Assembly: GCF_000264495.1 (NCBI RefSeq)
Contig: NC_017954.1
Location: forward strand, 1,116,001-1,180,000
Direction: 5' to 3'
DNA from: Thermogladius calderae 1633
GTDB taxonomy: Archaea; Thermoproteota; Thermoprotei_A; Sulfolobales; Desulfurococcaceae
DNA: 64,000 nucleotides
The translations under genes and the position numbers were made by a program. The first letter of the stretch is position 1; every line of letters begins with the position of its first letter. The notes under the pieces were generated by a model. The model had not been told where the DNA came from and made no database searches. It worked only from the letters and a program-made list of their open reading frames with translations. Positions 42,816 to 51,257 of the stretch are shown here, one piece after another.

Positions 42816-43469
42816 ATGAGCAGGCTTCAAACAGGTCTAAGGGCGCTCATGTACGGTTACGTAATAAGGGTTTTCCCCATCGTCTCCCTAGCGGGCTTTG
42901 TGGTCTCTGCCTACGGGTGGTTCAGGCTATACCAGTGGTCTAAGAATAGGGCTCTTATACTCGCTCTAGTAGGTGTACTCGCGATCATCGGATTAAACGT
43001 AACTCTGGTGCTGACACCTCCCCAGCAGGTTACGGGTTTGTCTGAGAACATGACTTCGAGCGAGATGGCCAACGCGCTTGTAGCCCTTGAAAACCAGCTG
43101 GAGAGCCCGCTAACAGTAGTGACCTTGGTGGTACCTTCCATAGGCCTACTCTTCGAGTCTACGGGGCTCATACTCCTCCGCAAGCTCTACAACGGGAGGC
43201 CCCCTCTCGTAGCCCCGGCGTTGCTAATCGCCTACGGCCTCCTCTTACTCGCCCCCCTAGTCTATTTGCCCTGGATAGAAGCGGGCATCAAGTCTGTTAG
43301 GGAGAGCCTCGTCAACGGGAGCCTAAACACGACTACAGCGCTGAGCAGCCTCGGCCAGCTATACCTGCCCTTCAATATAGTCGAGTTCGTGGTCATGTTC
43401 ACAAGCCTCCTAGCATACATCGTCCTAGCGTTCTTCTTCTACAACATGAGTAGAAGTGCTGAAGAGTAG
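42816..43469 (+). CDS. Hypothetical four- to five-helix membrane protein
   Basis: The 217-residue protein has hydrophobic segments at about 17-33, 47-65, 100-122, 130-150 and 188-210. An extracellular loop carries several N-x-S/T sites (NMTS, NGSLNTT). No family is recognised. ATG 42816 begins one base after the preceding stop, so it belongs to the same transcription unit. Confidence 0.65.
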   Translation: MSRLQTGLRALMYGYVIRVFPIVSLAGFVVSAYGWFRLYQWSKNRALILALVGVLAIIGLNVTLVLTPPQQVTGLSENMTSSEMANALVALENQLESPLTVVTLVVPSIGLLFESTGLILLRKLYNGRPPLVAPALLIAYGLLLLAPLVYLPWIEAGIKSVRESLVNGSLNTTTALSSLGQLYLPFNIVEFVVMFTSLLAYIVLAFFFYNMSRSAEE

Positions 43470-43501
43470 GGCCTGACTCTAAGCCGCGTGCGTTGCCTCG
43501 C

Positions 43502-44104
43502 CTACCAGGTGAAGTAGAAGAAGTAGAGTAGGGCGCTGACAGCGATCACCACGAGGTAGACTACGGGCTTCCATCTCAAGACTTTCGAGCCGTCTAGCGG
43601 CGGGACTGGGAGCAGGTTGAAGAGCGCGACCCAGGCGTTAACGTAGCCAACGTTGTAGAGGAGGCTCACCAGCAGGGGGCCTACAAGACCGGGCGCGAGT
43701 TGGAGTATGCTGACCGAGACGATGGAGACGACGATGTTGTAGAGCGGCCCCGCTAAACTGACCAGGCCGTCTATCCTCCTCAACTCCTCCCTGTCGTATG
43801 TGAGAGGCGAGACCAGCGTGAACCCTGGCATCACGAACTTCACCGGGACGAAAGGGAGCGAAGTCGCCAGCGTGACGAGGAGCCCTATAGGGGAAAGGAC
43901 GTACCTCGACCAGCAACCCATCCTCCTAGCCGTGTTCCTGTGAGCCAGCTCGTGGGGTATTACCGCCAGGAAAGAAGCTACCGCCGCTACCGCGAAACAG
44001 GCAAGGCTGCCCCCCAGTAGGCAGCCCGAGCCGAAGGCCAGTGAGACGGCTACGCCCCCTATTAAAAGTGCCACCGGCTCGCTGAGACCCAGCAGCCAGC
44101 TCAT
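43502..44104 (-). CDS. Site-2 protease family (M50) membrane metalloprotease
   Basis: The 200-residue membrane protein has the zinc-binding HELAH motif at residues 51-55 and the second motif NLLPVPPLDGSKVL near 162-175, whose aspartate is the third ligand. About six helices are present. Such proteases cleave membrane-embedded substrates, often anti-sigma factors or other regulators. It is a minimal version without PDZ or CBS domains and converges on the membrane gene at 42816. Confidence 0.88.
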   Translation of the reverse strand: MSWLLGLSEPVALLIGGVAVSLAFGSGCLLGGSLACFAVAAVASFLAVIPHELAHRNTARRMGCWSRYVLSPIGLLVTLATSLPFVPVKFVMPGFTLVSPLTYDREELRRIDGLVSLAGPLYNIVVSIVSVSILQLAPGLVGPLLVSLLYNVGYVNAWVALFNLLPVPPLDGSKVLRWKPVVYLVVIAVSALLYFFYFTW

Positions 44105-44181
44105 GGCTAGACAGCTCCCGTGTAGAGGGATTGGCTCTCGGCGTAAAAAGCGTTGCCAGGAGCTAGAATTGCGAGGTGGGG

Positions 44182-45501
44182 CTAGACTACTGTGCCCGGC
44201 GGGAAGCTGGCTCTCTCGTCGCCGAACAGGTCGAAGGGTATGCTGTCGACCCAGTCATATGAGGGCGGATTGGTGTTGACATAGAACTTGAAGACTAGCT
44301 TCAGCCCGGTCAGTAGGTTGAACCCGTATATCTCGACCCCTAGGAGGCCCGCCCAGAGGAAGGCCACGGTGACCTTCCTCCTCAACATGTCCAGTGCCGG
44401 CTGCTTTGGGTCGGGGAGTGACAGGCTGTAGGGTGGTGGGTAGCTGTCGTCGCAGTAGGCTGAGCTCAACACGAGATACCTCCAGACAGCGACCTCCTGG
44501 AGCCAGGGCCAGTAGTAGCTCGGGCTTATTGGTATCCTGAAGACGAGGTACGTGGTGCCGTTCCCGTAGTAATACGCTGCTACAGGGGTCATCGTTATGT
44601 TACCCTTGTTTGTCTGCGTGAAGTTCAAGAGGGCCAGGCTCCCGCTGTATACTGTCAACCTAGTCGTGTTCGGGTTGACGATGTAGCTTGAAGGGACGCC
44701 GTTGAAGTTCGCGTAGGCTGTAACGTAGACGGGTAGGTAGAGCCCGTCGTACTTCCAGTAACCCTGCTGGAAGACAGCTGTGTAGCCTATCTCCACCCAC
44801 CTCGTAATCCTCTTGTACCCGAGATAGGGGTTGTATACGTCAACAGTGACGTTGACGCGTAGCGCGACCCTGCTGTAGGAGGAGCCCGTAGTGATGTTGC
44901 TGGCTATAGTCGTGGCGTAGGACGCGTTCACTATAACCCCCGAGGGGTACACCGTGTAGCCGAGGGTATTCATGAGCCCAGCCCAGTTCCTCACCGTATT
45001 GTAGAGACTAGAGGCAAGGAGCGTGGACACGGACTGGGCCGAGAGATTGACAGCATTGTAGAACCTGGCGAAGGACTGGTTGAAGCCCCGCGAGGTGTAG
45101 TTGGACTCGCATAGGCCGTAGCACACGTAGTCGTCGTAGTTGTAGACGACGTCCCACCTCATCGAAGTAGGGCACCTCTGGAAGTTCCCTGAGACGGGGT
45201 CGTAGTACCACTCATATTTCGCGCTGCTGTTAAAGCGAACCAGGGATGACTGGTAGCTGAAGTACTCTGCGTAGTTGCCCCAGAAGGTAGACGTGAACAA
45301 CGAGCTCGCGTTACTACTGAGCCTCGCTAACGTGGACAGTATGATCGAGTCGATCTCGTCCCCTATCACGCCCCAAGCCGCTTGCTCGGACCCAGAGGGG
45401 GTGGACACGTAGTTTAACGTTGAAGTCGAGTAGTATATGGTCGCCACTATTAGGCTTAGGACGAGCGCTAGGGCCACGACTACGGGCATCTCCCCCCTCA
45501 T
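44182..45501 (-). CDS. Surface protein of the pilus locus, class III-like signal (439 residues)
   Basis: ATG 45501 overlaps the preceding stop by one base and gives MRGEMPVVVALALVLSLIVA, an N-terminal stem like that of archaeal pseudopilins. The remainder is extracellular and rich in Y, S, N, V and T with many N-glycosylation sites (NASS, NYTS, NTTR). It carries a CPTS...CYGLC cysteine pattern near residues 130-150 and a late hydrophobic stretch VAFLWAGLLGVEIYGFN. The longer open frame to 45723 is a shadow. No named domain is recognised. It is the last gene of the minus-strand pilus operon. Confidence 0.72.
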   Translation of the reverse strand: MRGEMPVVVALALVLSLIVATIYYSTSTLNYVSTPSGSEQAAWGVIGDEIDSIILSTLARLSSNASSLFTSTFWGNYAEYFSYQSSLVRFNSSAKYEWYYDPVSGNFQRCPTSMRWDVVYNYDDYVCYGLCESNYTSRGFNQSFARFYNAVNLSAQSVSTLLASSLYNTVRNWAGLMNTLGYTVYPSGVIVNASYATTIASNITTGSSYSRVALRVNVTVDVYNPYLGYKRITRWVEIGYTAVFQQGYWKYDGLYLPVYVTAYANFNGVPSSYIVNPNTTRLTVYSGSLALLNFTQTNKGNITMTPVAAYYYGNGTTYLVFRIPISPSYYWPWLQEVAVWRYLVLSSAYCDDSYPPPYSLSLPDPKQPALDMLRRKVTVAFLWAGLLGVEIYGFNLLTGLKLVFKFYVNTNPPSYDWVDSIPFDLFGDERASFPPGTVV

Positions 45502-45890
45502 CACGGAGCCACCCTCACAACGTAGAAGTATACGAGCCCATCTCTCGTCTCTCTCATGTACGTGTAGACCCTGTAGTAGCTGGAGGACTGAGACGACCTC
45601 AGCTCGCAGTAGTCCACACTTAGAGTCCTCCCGGTCTGGAGGTCGATCACTGTCACATTCACGAACACGTAGGAGACCCCCGTAGAGTTCTTCAGGGCGT
45701 ACGCCAGCTCGCAGGCACTCCACGTCATCTTGGAGCCTATGACACTGTAGACGTTAGACCCCACTTCCATCACCCTGTAGGAGGAGACGCCTGATAACAA
45801 GTTCAAGTAGAGGATGGAAGCTACGGCTACGAGGAGCCCTATCGCGGCGATGGATGCGATTATCTGGACTTGCCCCTTCACCGCTGCCAC
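45501..45890 (-). CDS. Small pilin-like protein
   Basis: The 129-residue protein has a class III-type signal: MAAVKG followed by QVQIIASIAAIGLLVAVASI. A beta-rich domain with two cysteines follows (SACELAY and DYCELRSS). It is probably a minor pilin or initiator subunit. It overlaps both neighbours, by 13 bases upstream and 1 base downstream. Confidence 0.72.
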   Translation of the reverse strand: MAAVKGQVQIIASIAAIGLLVAVASILYLNLLSGVSSYRVMEVGSNVYSVIGSKMTWSACELAYALKNSTGVSYVFVNVTVIDLQTGRTLSVDYCELRSSQSSSYYRVYTYMRETRDGLVYFYVVRVAP

Positions 45891-47011
45891 ACCTTCACGT
45901 CTACTACGTAGTCGAATACGCCGAGCCTAACGTAGAAGGTTGTCTCCCAATAGCCGCTCGAGGGCGGTCTCTCGCCTACGCTGAACACCCCCCTGTAGAC
46001 GGGTGCCGTTATCGAGTTCGAGCCGTCGTAGAGTACCGTCATGACGAGGTTGGATATGGGGAGGGTGAGGTTCCTGGTGTTCGCCCAGCTACTCACGTAG
46101 ACCGGGTTCGAGCAGTAGTAGTTGCCGGAGTACCACTGGCACGTCAAGTTGACTGTGACATGGGATTCGCCCACGAAGGTCCTTAAAGTGCTGTATGTCG
46201 AGTTCCAGGCTCCAGTCAACCTCGAGTAGTAGCCTATGCTACTCCGGTTCAGCGTCACGTTGTCGTAGCTCCCCGGGTTGAAGACGACCCATACGAGCGG
46301 CTCGTAGTAGGTCGAGCTGTACGCGTTGAACGTGTTGTTTGCGTAGTAGAGCAGGGTCGTGTTGTACACGGTTGAGAAGTTCGGGTGGTTGTACGCCTTT
46401 ACTGTTGAGAGAAGACTGTTAGAGACCGCCAGCATCACGTTCCCTGAACTAGAGTACAGGTAGGCCGACGCGGACGGGTCCTGGAACCAGTAGTTGACGA
46501 ACCTGGCAGAGGACGACTCAAGGACCGCCACAACAGCCTGTGGGGTGTTCTGGAGCGTGAAGGTGTAGGTGTAGGTCCCCGAGCTAGGGTCGAAAGCGTC
46601 GGGGCTCGCCTTTGAGAGCGTGCTCCAAGCGCCGCCTTTAAATACCAATAGTACTGCGAGCGTCCCGTTGTATAGGGTCTTGACGACCAGGCTACCCCCG
46701 CTCACGGTGACGCCCGTGATCCCGGAGGAAACAGTGGCGTTAAAGCCGTACCTGCTGTAGATGGTCTCGCCCACAGCGCTCTTGACGTAGCTCACAATGC
46801 TGTTGTAGAGCTCCGGAAGCTCCGGTGTAAGGTTACCGTTGGAAAACGCGTTGCTAAGGGCGAGCGATACGGCCGTGGCGTATATGTCTACCACGTTCGT
46901 CTGGGGCGTCCTGACTAGGGGCTTGTAGTAGACGTTGACCATCATGTTGAAGACCGGTATTACCGAGAGTAGTATTATGAACGCCAGCACGTACTCGACT
47001 ATCTCCTTCAA
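45878..47011 (-). CDS. Membrane-anchored surface protein of the pilus locus (377 residues)
   Basis: A short N-terminal acidic segment and one helix (IVEYVLAFIILLSVIPVF) anchor a large extracellular domain. The domain is rich in Y, S, N and T with dense N-x-S/T sequons (NATV, NGTL, NRSS, NLTC). Two cysteines lie in CQWYSGNYYC. The N-terminus lacks a clear prepilin peptidase site. ATG 47011 overlaps the DUF2341 gene's stop by four bases. Confidence 0.72.
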   Translation of the reverse strand: MKEIVEYVLAFIILLSVIPVFNMMVNVYYKPLVRTPQTNVVDIYATAVSLALSNAFSNGNLTPELPELYNSIVSYVKSAVGETIYSRYGFNATVSSGITGVTVSGGSLVVKTLYNGTLAVLLVFKGGAWSTLSKASPDAFDPSSGTYTYTFTLQNTPQAVVAVLESSSARFVNYWFQDPSASAYLYSSSGNVMLAVSNSLLSTVKAYNHPNFSTVYNTTLLYYANNTFNAYSSTYYEPLVWVVFNPGSYDNVTLNRSSIGYYSRLTGAWNSTYSTLRTFVGESHVTVNLTCQWYSGNYYCSNPVYVSSWANTRNLTLPISNLVMTVLYDGSNSITAPVYRGVFSVGERPPSSGYWETTFYVRLGVFDYVVDVKVWQR

Positions 47012-49596
47012 CTACTCCTCGCCCCCTTGACCATTACAACGACAACCTCGTCGCCCGAGGGCGTGACAACCAGTGCCACGTCTACTAGGAGCTTGCTTCC
47101 GAAGACAACCACCGGCCTCAGAGAGTAGCTTATGACAGGCATAGAAGGCGGCGATGCGCTCTCTACCGGGCCGAAGTACACCGAGGGCTCGGGGTAGACG
47201 AAGGGCCTCGCTCTCACGTAGTAGTAGAAGCCGGACGTGGGCACTGTCTTCAAGTTGCTGTACCCGTTCGCCGTCCCTATTACCACTAGGCCCGTGTCTA
47301 CGTAGCCGTAGTAAACACTGTACAGGTAGAGGTAGCTGTACGACGAGTTGATGTAGTAGGCTGTAGTGTTGTATAATACGTAGTACGCTGTGCTGTTGAA
47401 GTAGGCGACCCCCGCGAGAGCCAGAGAGCCTATGCTTACAGGGATGTTGGTGTTCAGCCAAGCGTCGAGACTCGAGTTCTTGAACACGACCGTGTACTGA
47501 GGGGTGTCCCCCTGGGCAGGCTGGCCGGATGCGTGGACTGCCACCCCGTACTGTTGGACAGGTTGTGTCAGCTGGGGTAGGAACCTGAACACTGTACCAC
47601 CTGATATAGTCTGGTTCAAGACGAAGGTCGTCACGATGTTGCCCTGGTCGTCGTAGACGACTATGTAAACTGGTGTCGTGACCCCCAGGATGGGGTTCAG
47701 GGAGACGTCGACCACGGCTACACCGCTCTCGTTCGCCACTGCACTGTACGTCAGGTTGTCGCTGAACAGGGTCACGCTCCAGCCGGCCGGCAGTCCTACG
47801 AAGGTTATGGTTGTCAAGTCGACTGTCTGCTGGGCCGTGTTGTACCTAGCGGCTACGAGGTCGTCGTAGAGGGAGTTCTCTGGCGTGTAAATGCTGTAGG
47901 GGGAGACTGCTACGGCTCCCACGTAGTTGGGGTCTGAGGGTATTAGGCCGCTCTGCTTCGAATAGAACAGGAGCGTTCTCCCAGTCTCCGCGTCGTAGAC
48001 TCTGACCGTCAGGTGGTTTGAGACTCCTGGGCCGAGTATGTCTACGTATATGAACACCCAGCAGGGCTCGTCGAAGCCCTTCGGGCTAGCAGAGTCGACC
48101 TTGGTCCAGGTCTTCGCGTTGTTCAAGTCGCCTATCCACAGCTCCAGGTCCTCGCCGCTACTGTTCACCGCGACGAAGAAGTTCTTGAAAAGGCTGGTGT
48201 CCTGGGCCAATACGAGACCTCTCAGGACATCGTCAGGTTTAACCAAGACCTTGAACAGGACCTGGTACTCCTCCTGCCCTCTAGGGGCGTTGGACGGCGG
48301 GTTCCACCTCACTATCGCAGCAGCCCAGTAGTCCGAGTTGGAGATCGTGACTTTACTGTAGTTGTAGGCGTTTAAGAGGGTATCCGACTCTGACGACACT
48401 ATGCTCCAGTTACCGTAGATGACCGTGTAGTTCGAGAGGTTGACGAATGGGTCGATGACAGGGGGGATGAACTGTACACCGAACCACTGTAACCCGCCTG
48501 TTATGTTGTAGAGGGCTAGCCTCCAGTCCTGGTCGTTCAGTGTGAGAGGCGCACCGTAGCCCTCTACTATCACGCCCTGTCCACTAGGCGTCAGCGTCAA
48601 GGGTGTCTTGTAAAACAACGTGAGCAGCGTGGGGGATGTCTTGCCGGGGAAGGTCGCGTTAACCGCCACGCCCGACAGTCCGCTGAGGTTGTACTGCGTT
48701 ATGCTCCAGCTAGTGGCGTTCACTGGTAGTATGCCCCACGCACTCTGTATCGACTGCTGATCCACGCCGCTGAAGTTGTAGAACACCGGGAAGACCCCGG
48801 GGTCGCTCCTAGACGTCGCAAGGGGGGCACCCCAGTACATGAATATCGTCTTGTTCGTTTTGGCGGCTAAGTAGGGGACCTGAACCCACACGACGGCGTT
48901 GGTGGAGTTCCAGTACTCGATCCAGTACCTGAGCGGCGTGACACCGTCGCTGTCAGCGAACCTCAAGTCGTTGTAGGAGGGTGTGAAGTTGAGGAGACCG
49001 TAGGTGCAGCGGAGGCTCGACGGGTTAAACACTACTCTCACCAGGTAGTTCGTGAGGTTTAACCCGGAGTTCTCTTTGACGTAGAGGGCCTCCCTACACA
49101 GCCAGGGAACCCCCGACTCCGCGTAGCCGGTGTTCGGGTCGAAGCCCACACGCGTCGCGTTGTAGACCCAGCTCCCCGTCGCGACCATCACTTGCCTCCC
49201 CTGGAGGTCGGCGGGCTTCAGCACTAGGCTGACAGACCAGACCTTGTTGTCTGGTGCAGCGGCCACCACATAGAGAGCCGTCGGGTCGTAGTCGGCCCTC
49301 TGCCTAATGGTGGGGAAGTACTGTGCTAGAACACTACCGTTACCGATGTAGACGTTGTAGCCGGCACCGTAGTAGACCTCAACCGGGAGGTTGAGCGTAA
49401 GGAGGCTACCATTGGCACCCGATATCAGGAGGTTCCTGAGGGAGCCCGCGAGAATAGACGAGACAGCGCTCAGCACGTTCTCCATGTTCCTCCTGTTCAT
49501 TACGTCGACTGTGGTGAACGCGTACAGTGAGAGCGCGACGAAGACGGCTATCAATGCCGCGAAGCCTATCAAGTGCGTGAGGACGGGGGCCGGCAC
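47008..49596 (-). CDS. Large DUF2341 surface protein of the pilus locus
   Basis: The 862-residue protein starts with one membrane helix (LTHLIGFAALIAVFVALSLYAF). Residues about 165-260 form a DUF2341 domain (REALYVKENSGLNLTNYLVR, LRFADSDGVTPLRYWIEYWN, KTIFMYWG), a module common in archaeal and bacterial surface and secreted proteins. Further beta-sandwich-like domains follow, with a region near 390-560 resembling a concanavalin/LamG-like fold by its pattern of tryptophans. Dense glycosylation sequons indicate exposure outside the cell. It is probably an adhesin or tip protein of the filament. Confidence 0.75.
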   Translation of the reverse strand: MPAPVLTHLIGFAALIAVFVALSLYAFTTVDVMNRRNMENVLSAVSSILAGSLRNLLISGANGSLLTLNLPVEVYYGAGYNVYIGNGSVLAQYFPTIRQRADYDPTALYVVAAAPDNKVWSVSLVLKPADLQGRQVMVATGSWVYNATRVGFDPNTGYAESGVPWLCREALYVKENSGLNLTNYLVRVVFNPSSLRCTYGLLNFTPSYNDLRFADSDGVTPLRYWIEYWNSTNAVVWVQVPYLAAKTNKTIFMYWGAPLATSRSDPGVFPVFYNFSGVDQQSIQSAWGILPVNATSWSITQYNLSGLSGVAVNATFPGKTSPTLLTLFYKTPLTLTPSGQGVIVEGYGAPLTLNDQDWRLALYNITGGLQWFGVQFIPPVIDPFVNLSNYTVIYGNWSIVSSESDTLLNAYNYSKVTISNSDYWAAAIVRWNPPSNAPRGQEEYQVLFKVLVKPDDVLRGLVLAQDTSLFKNFFVAVNSSGEDLELWIGDLNNAKTWTKVDSASPKGFDEPCWVFIYVDILGPGVSNHLTVRVYDAETGRTLLFYSKQSGLIPSDPNYVGAVAVSPYSIYTPENSLYDDLVAARYNTAQQTVDLTTITFVGLPAGWSVTLFSDNLTYSAVANESGVAVVDVSLNPILGVTTPVYIVVYDDQGNIVTTFVLNQTISGGTVFRFLPQLTQPVQQYGVAVHASGQPAQGDTPQYTVVFKNSSLDAWLNTNIPVSIGSLALAGVAYFNSTAYYVLYNTTAYYINSSYSYLYLYSVYYGYVDTGLVVIGTANGYSNLKTVPTSGFYYYVRARPFVYPEPSVYFGPVESASPPSMPVISYSLRPVVVFGSKLLVDVALVVTPSGDEVVVVMVKGARSS

Positions 49597-50342
49597 TAGC
49601 CCATCACCACCGTTACGTTGACTACCGTGAGCGAGACTGTCACAGGTCCACCCGTGTACTGGCTATATATGTCCCTCGGCCCCAGGGTAGCCGGGCTACT
49701 GAGGGCCGGGCTCTTCACCACTACTGTGAGGTTGTAGACGTTCGAGTACCAGTAAGTAGAGGAGCTGGACGCGTACACCTCGGCGAACCCCCTGCCCGGG
49801 GCTAGCACGGGGTTGAGTACTACGACCACTACGTTGAAGTAGTAGAACGAGCCCAACCTGTCGAAGGTCGCCTGGACGCTCGCGTAGAGACGGCAGGTGT
49901 CCAGCTCTATCCGGGCCGAGCCGTTCTCGTAGAACTCCCTCACGCTGGGTAAGAGCCTTGGATCGTCGACTACTAGAGAGCCGTTTCCGTAAAGGTAGCG
50001 TGAGGACTGAGTGTACGTGGAGTAGGAGGCGGCTGTTACAGAGTAGCACGGTAGTTCGAGGACGGGGCTTGTGCTCGAGTTCACGTATACCCTCACGTAG
50101 CCAGACTGCCTGTAGCCCAGGGCCATGGTGGACTTGGGGTAGGTCACTACGTAATCGCCGCCGTTCAGCACGTAGTACATGTTGGTCGCCATGTTTAGAA
50201 GGACTTGCCTGTAGTAGATGTACTCTGCTCTGTAAACGTTGCCGAAGCCAGTTAAGTAAGAGTAGCCCAAAACAATAGAGAGCAGAGCGAGCAGAACGCC
50301 CGTCATTATAACGGTGGCAAAAACCTCGGAGACACCGTTCAA
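49596..50342 (-). CDS. Pilin-like protein (248 residues)
   Basis: TTG 50342 gives MNGVSEVFATVIMTGVLLAL, a prepilin-type signal (NG followed by VSEVFATVI) seen in archaeal pilins. A GGTG site lies 7 bases before it, and a TATA-like element near 50393-50400 places the transcript start after the longer candidate start at 50384. The remaining domain is beta-rich with several tyrosines, N-x-S sites and two cysteines. It overlaps the DUF2341 gene by one base. Confidence 0.72.
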   Translation of the reverse strand: MNGVSEVFATVIMTGVLLALLSIVLGYSYLTGFGNVYRAEYIYYRQVLLNMATNMYYVLNGGDYVVTYPKSTMALGYRQSGYVRVYVNSSTSPVLELPCYSVTAASYSTYTQSSRYLYGNGSLVVDDPRLLPSVREFYENGSARIELDTCRLYASVQATFDRLGSFYYFNVVVVVLNPVLAPGRGFAEVYASSSSTYWYSNVYNLTVVVKSPALSSPATLGPRDIYSQYTGGPVTVSLTVVNVTVVMG

Positions 50343-50492
50343 ACTAGCACACCTTACCCAGCCATTACTTTTAGACTTGTGCAAATGTCTAAATTAAGTT
50401 TTCCTCGCATAGTCCAAAATTGAGTCCTGGCACGCAGACCGGTGGGTTTGTTCGGGTTTTAGAGCGTACTCTCCTTTCTCTCCAGCCAAGTG

Positions 50493-51257
50493 TCAGCCTA
50501 CCATTACACCTATTTTGATGATCCGGAGTTCGACCTCTATCCCGTAGCTCGAGCTAGACAACGCAGCCTGGATGTCGGGTGGTAGCTGGACTTGTTTACC
50601 GTTTATGTAGATGGTCAAGCTCGTTACGTTGGTGTACAGTATGTCGACGTCCCTACTCGGGTCGTGCCTCAGTACTAGCAGGCCCTGCCCGTATACCTCG
50701 GGTGGCCGGTCAGGCCTGTTTAACCCTGTGAAGTTCGATACCATGAAGGTAACCCTGGCTTTAACGCCTTGTGTGGAGTTCACGTAGACTACCTGGTATG
50801 TTACTACAGATGGGTCTAAGACGAGGAAGCTCGCGCCCTGCTGGTAGTACTCGTAGACCAGCATACCAGGGTGTCCCGAAGGTAAGAAGCTCGAGTTGAC
50901 CCCGTAGACGATGTTGAATCCCTGTACGAGGTTCCTCCTGACTACGGCTGTTAGAGCCGTGATGTTCCCCACTACCCTCGGGTTGTTGTTGACTACGAGC
51001 GTGAGGTTGAAGGACCTCGTGGTGAACCCTATGGAGACGTAGTTAAACGGGTAGCTGTACTCGAGCTTGAACGGCTGCTCTAGGGCTGAGACTGCTATGT
51101 TCCTGAACACGGACTTGACGTAGCCGAATTCTACAGAGGCCTGGTTCCTGTCCAGGTAGAACATCACGTACATGAACCCGGCTACAGATATGCTCAGGGT
51201 GACGGCGAAGAGTATTACTGCCGAGACTGCCTCGCTAAGCCCTCTCAGCTCAACCAC
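50493..51257 (-). CDS. Pilin-like protein (254 residues)
   Basis: The N-terminus MVELRG followed by LSEAVSAVILFAVTLSISVA is a class III signal sequence with cleavage expected after glycine 6. An extracellular beta-rich domain with many N-x-S/T sites follows. The start overlaps the end of the platform gene by 8 bases, so it is translated with the secretion platform. Confidence 0.75.
   Translation of the reverse strand: MVELRGLSEAVSAVILFAVTLSISVAGFMYVMFYLDRNQASVEFGYVKSVFRNIAVSALEQPFKLEYSYPFNYVSIGFTTRSFNLTLVVNNNPRVVGNITALTAVVRRNLVQGFNIVYGVNSSFLPSGHPGMLVYEYYQQGASFLVLDPSVVTYQVVYVNSTQGVKARVTFMVSNFTGLNRPDRPPEVYGQGLLVLRHDPSRDVDILYTNVTSLTIYINGKQVQLPPDIQAALSSSSYGIEVELRIIKIGVMVG

Noticed and set aside
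45502-45723. 74-residue N-terminal extension of the last pilus-locus gene
   Set aside because: It overlaps the preceding pilin-like gene in another frame. The ATG at 45501 gives the expected class III-like N-terminus.
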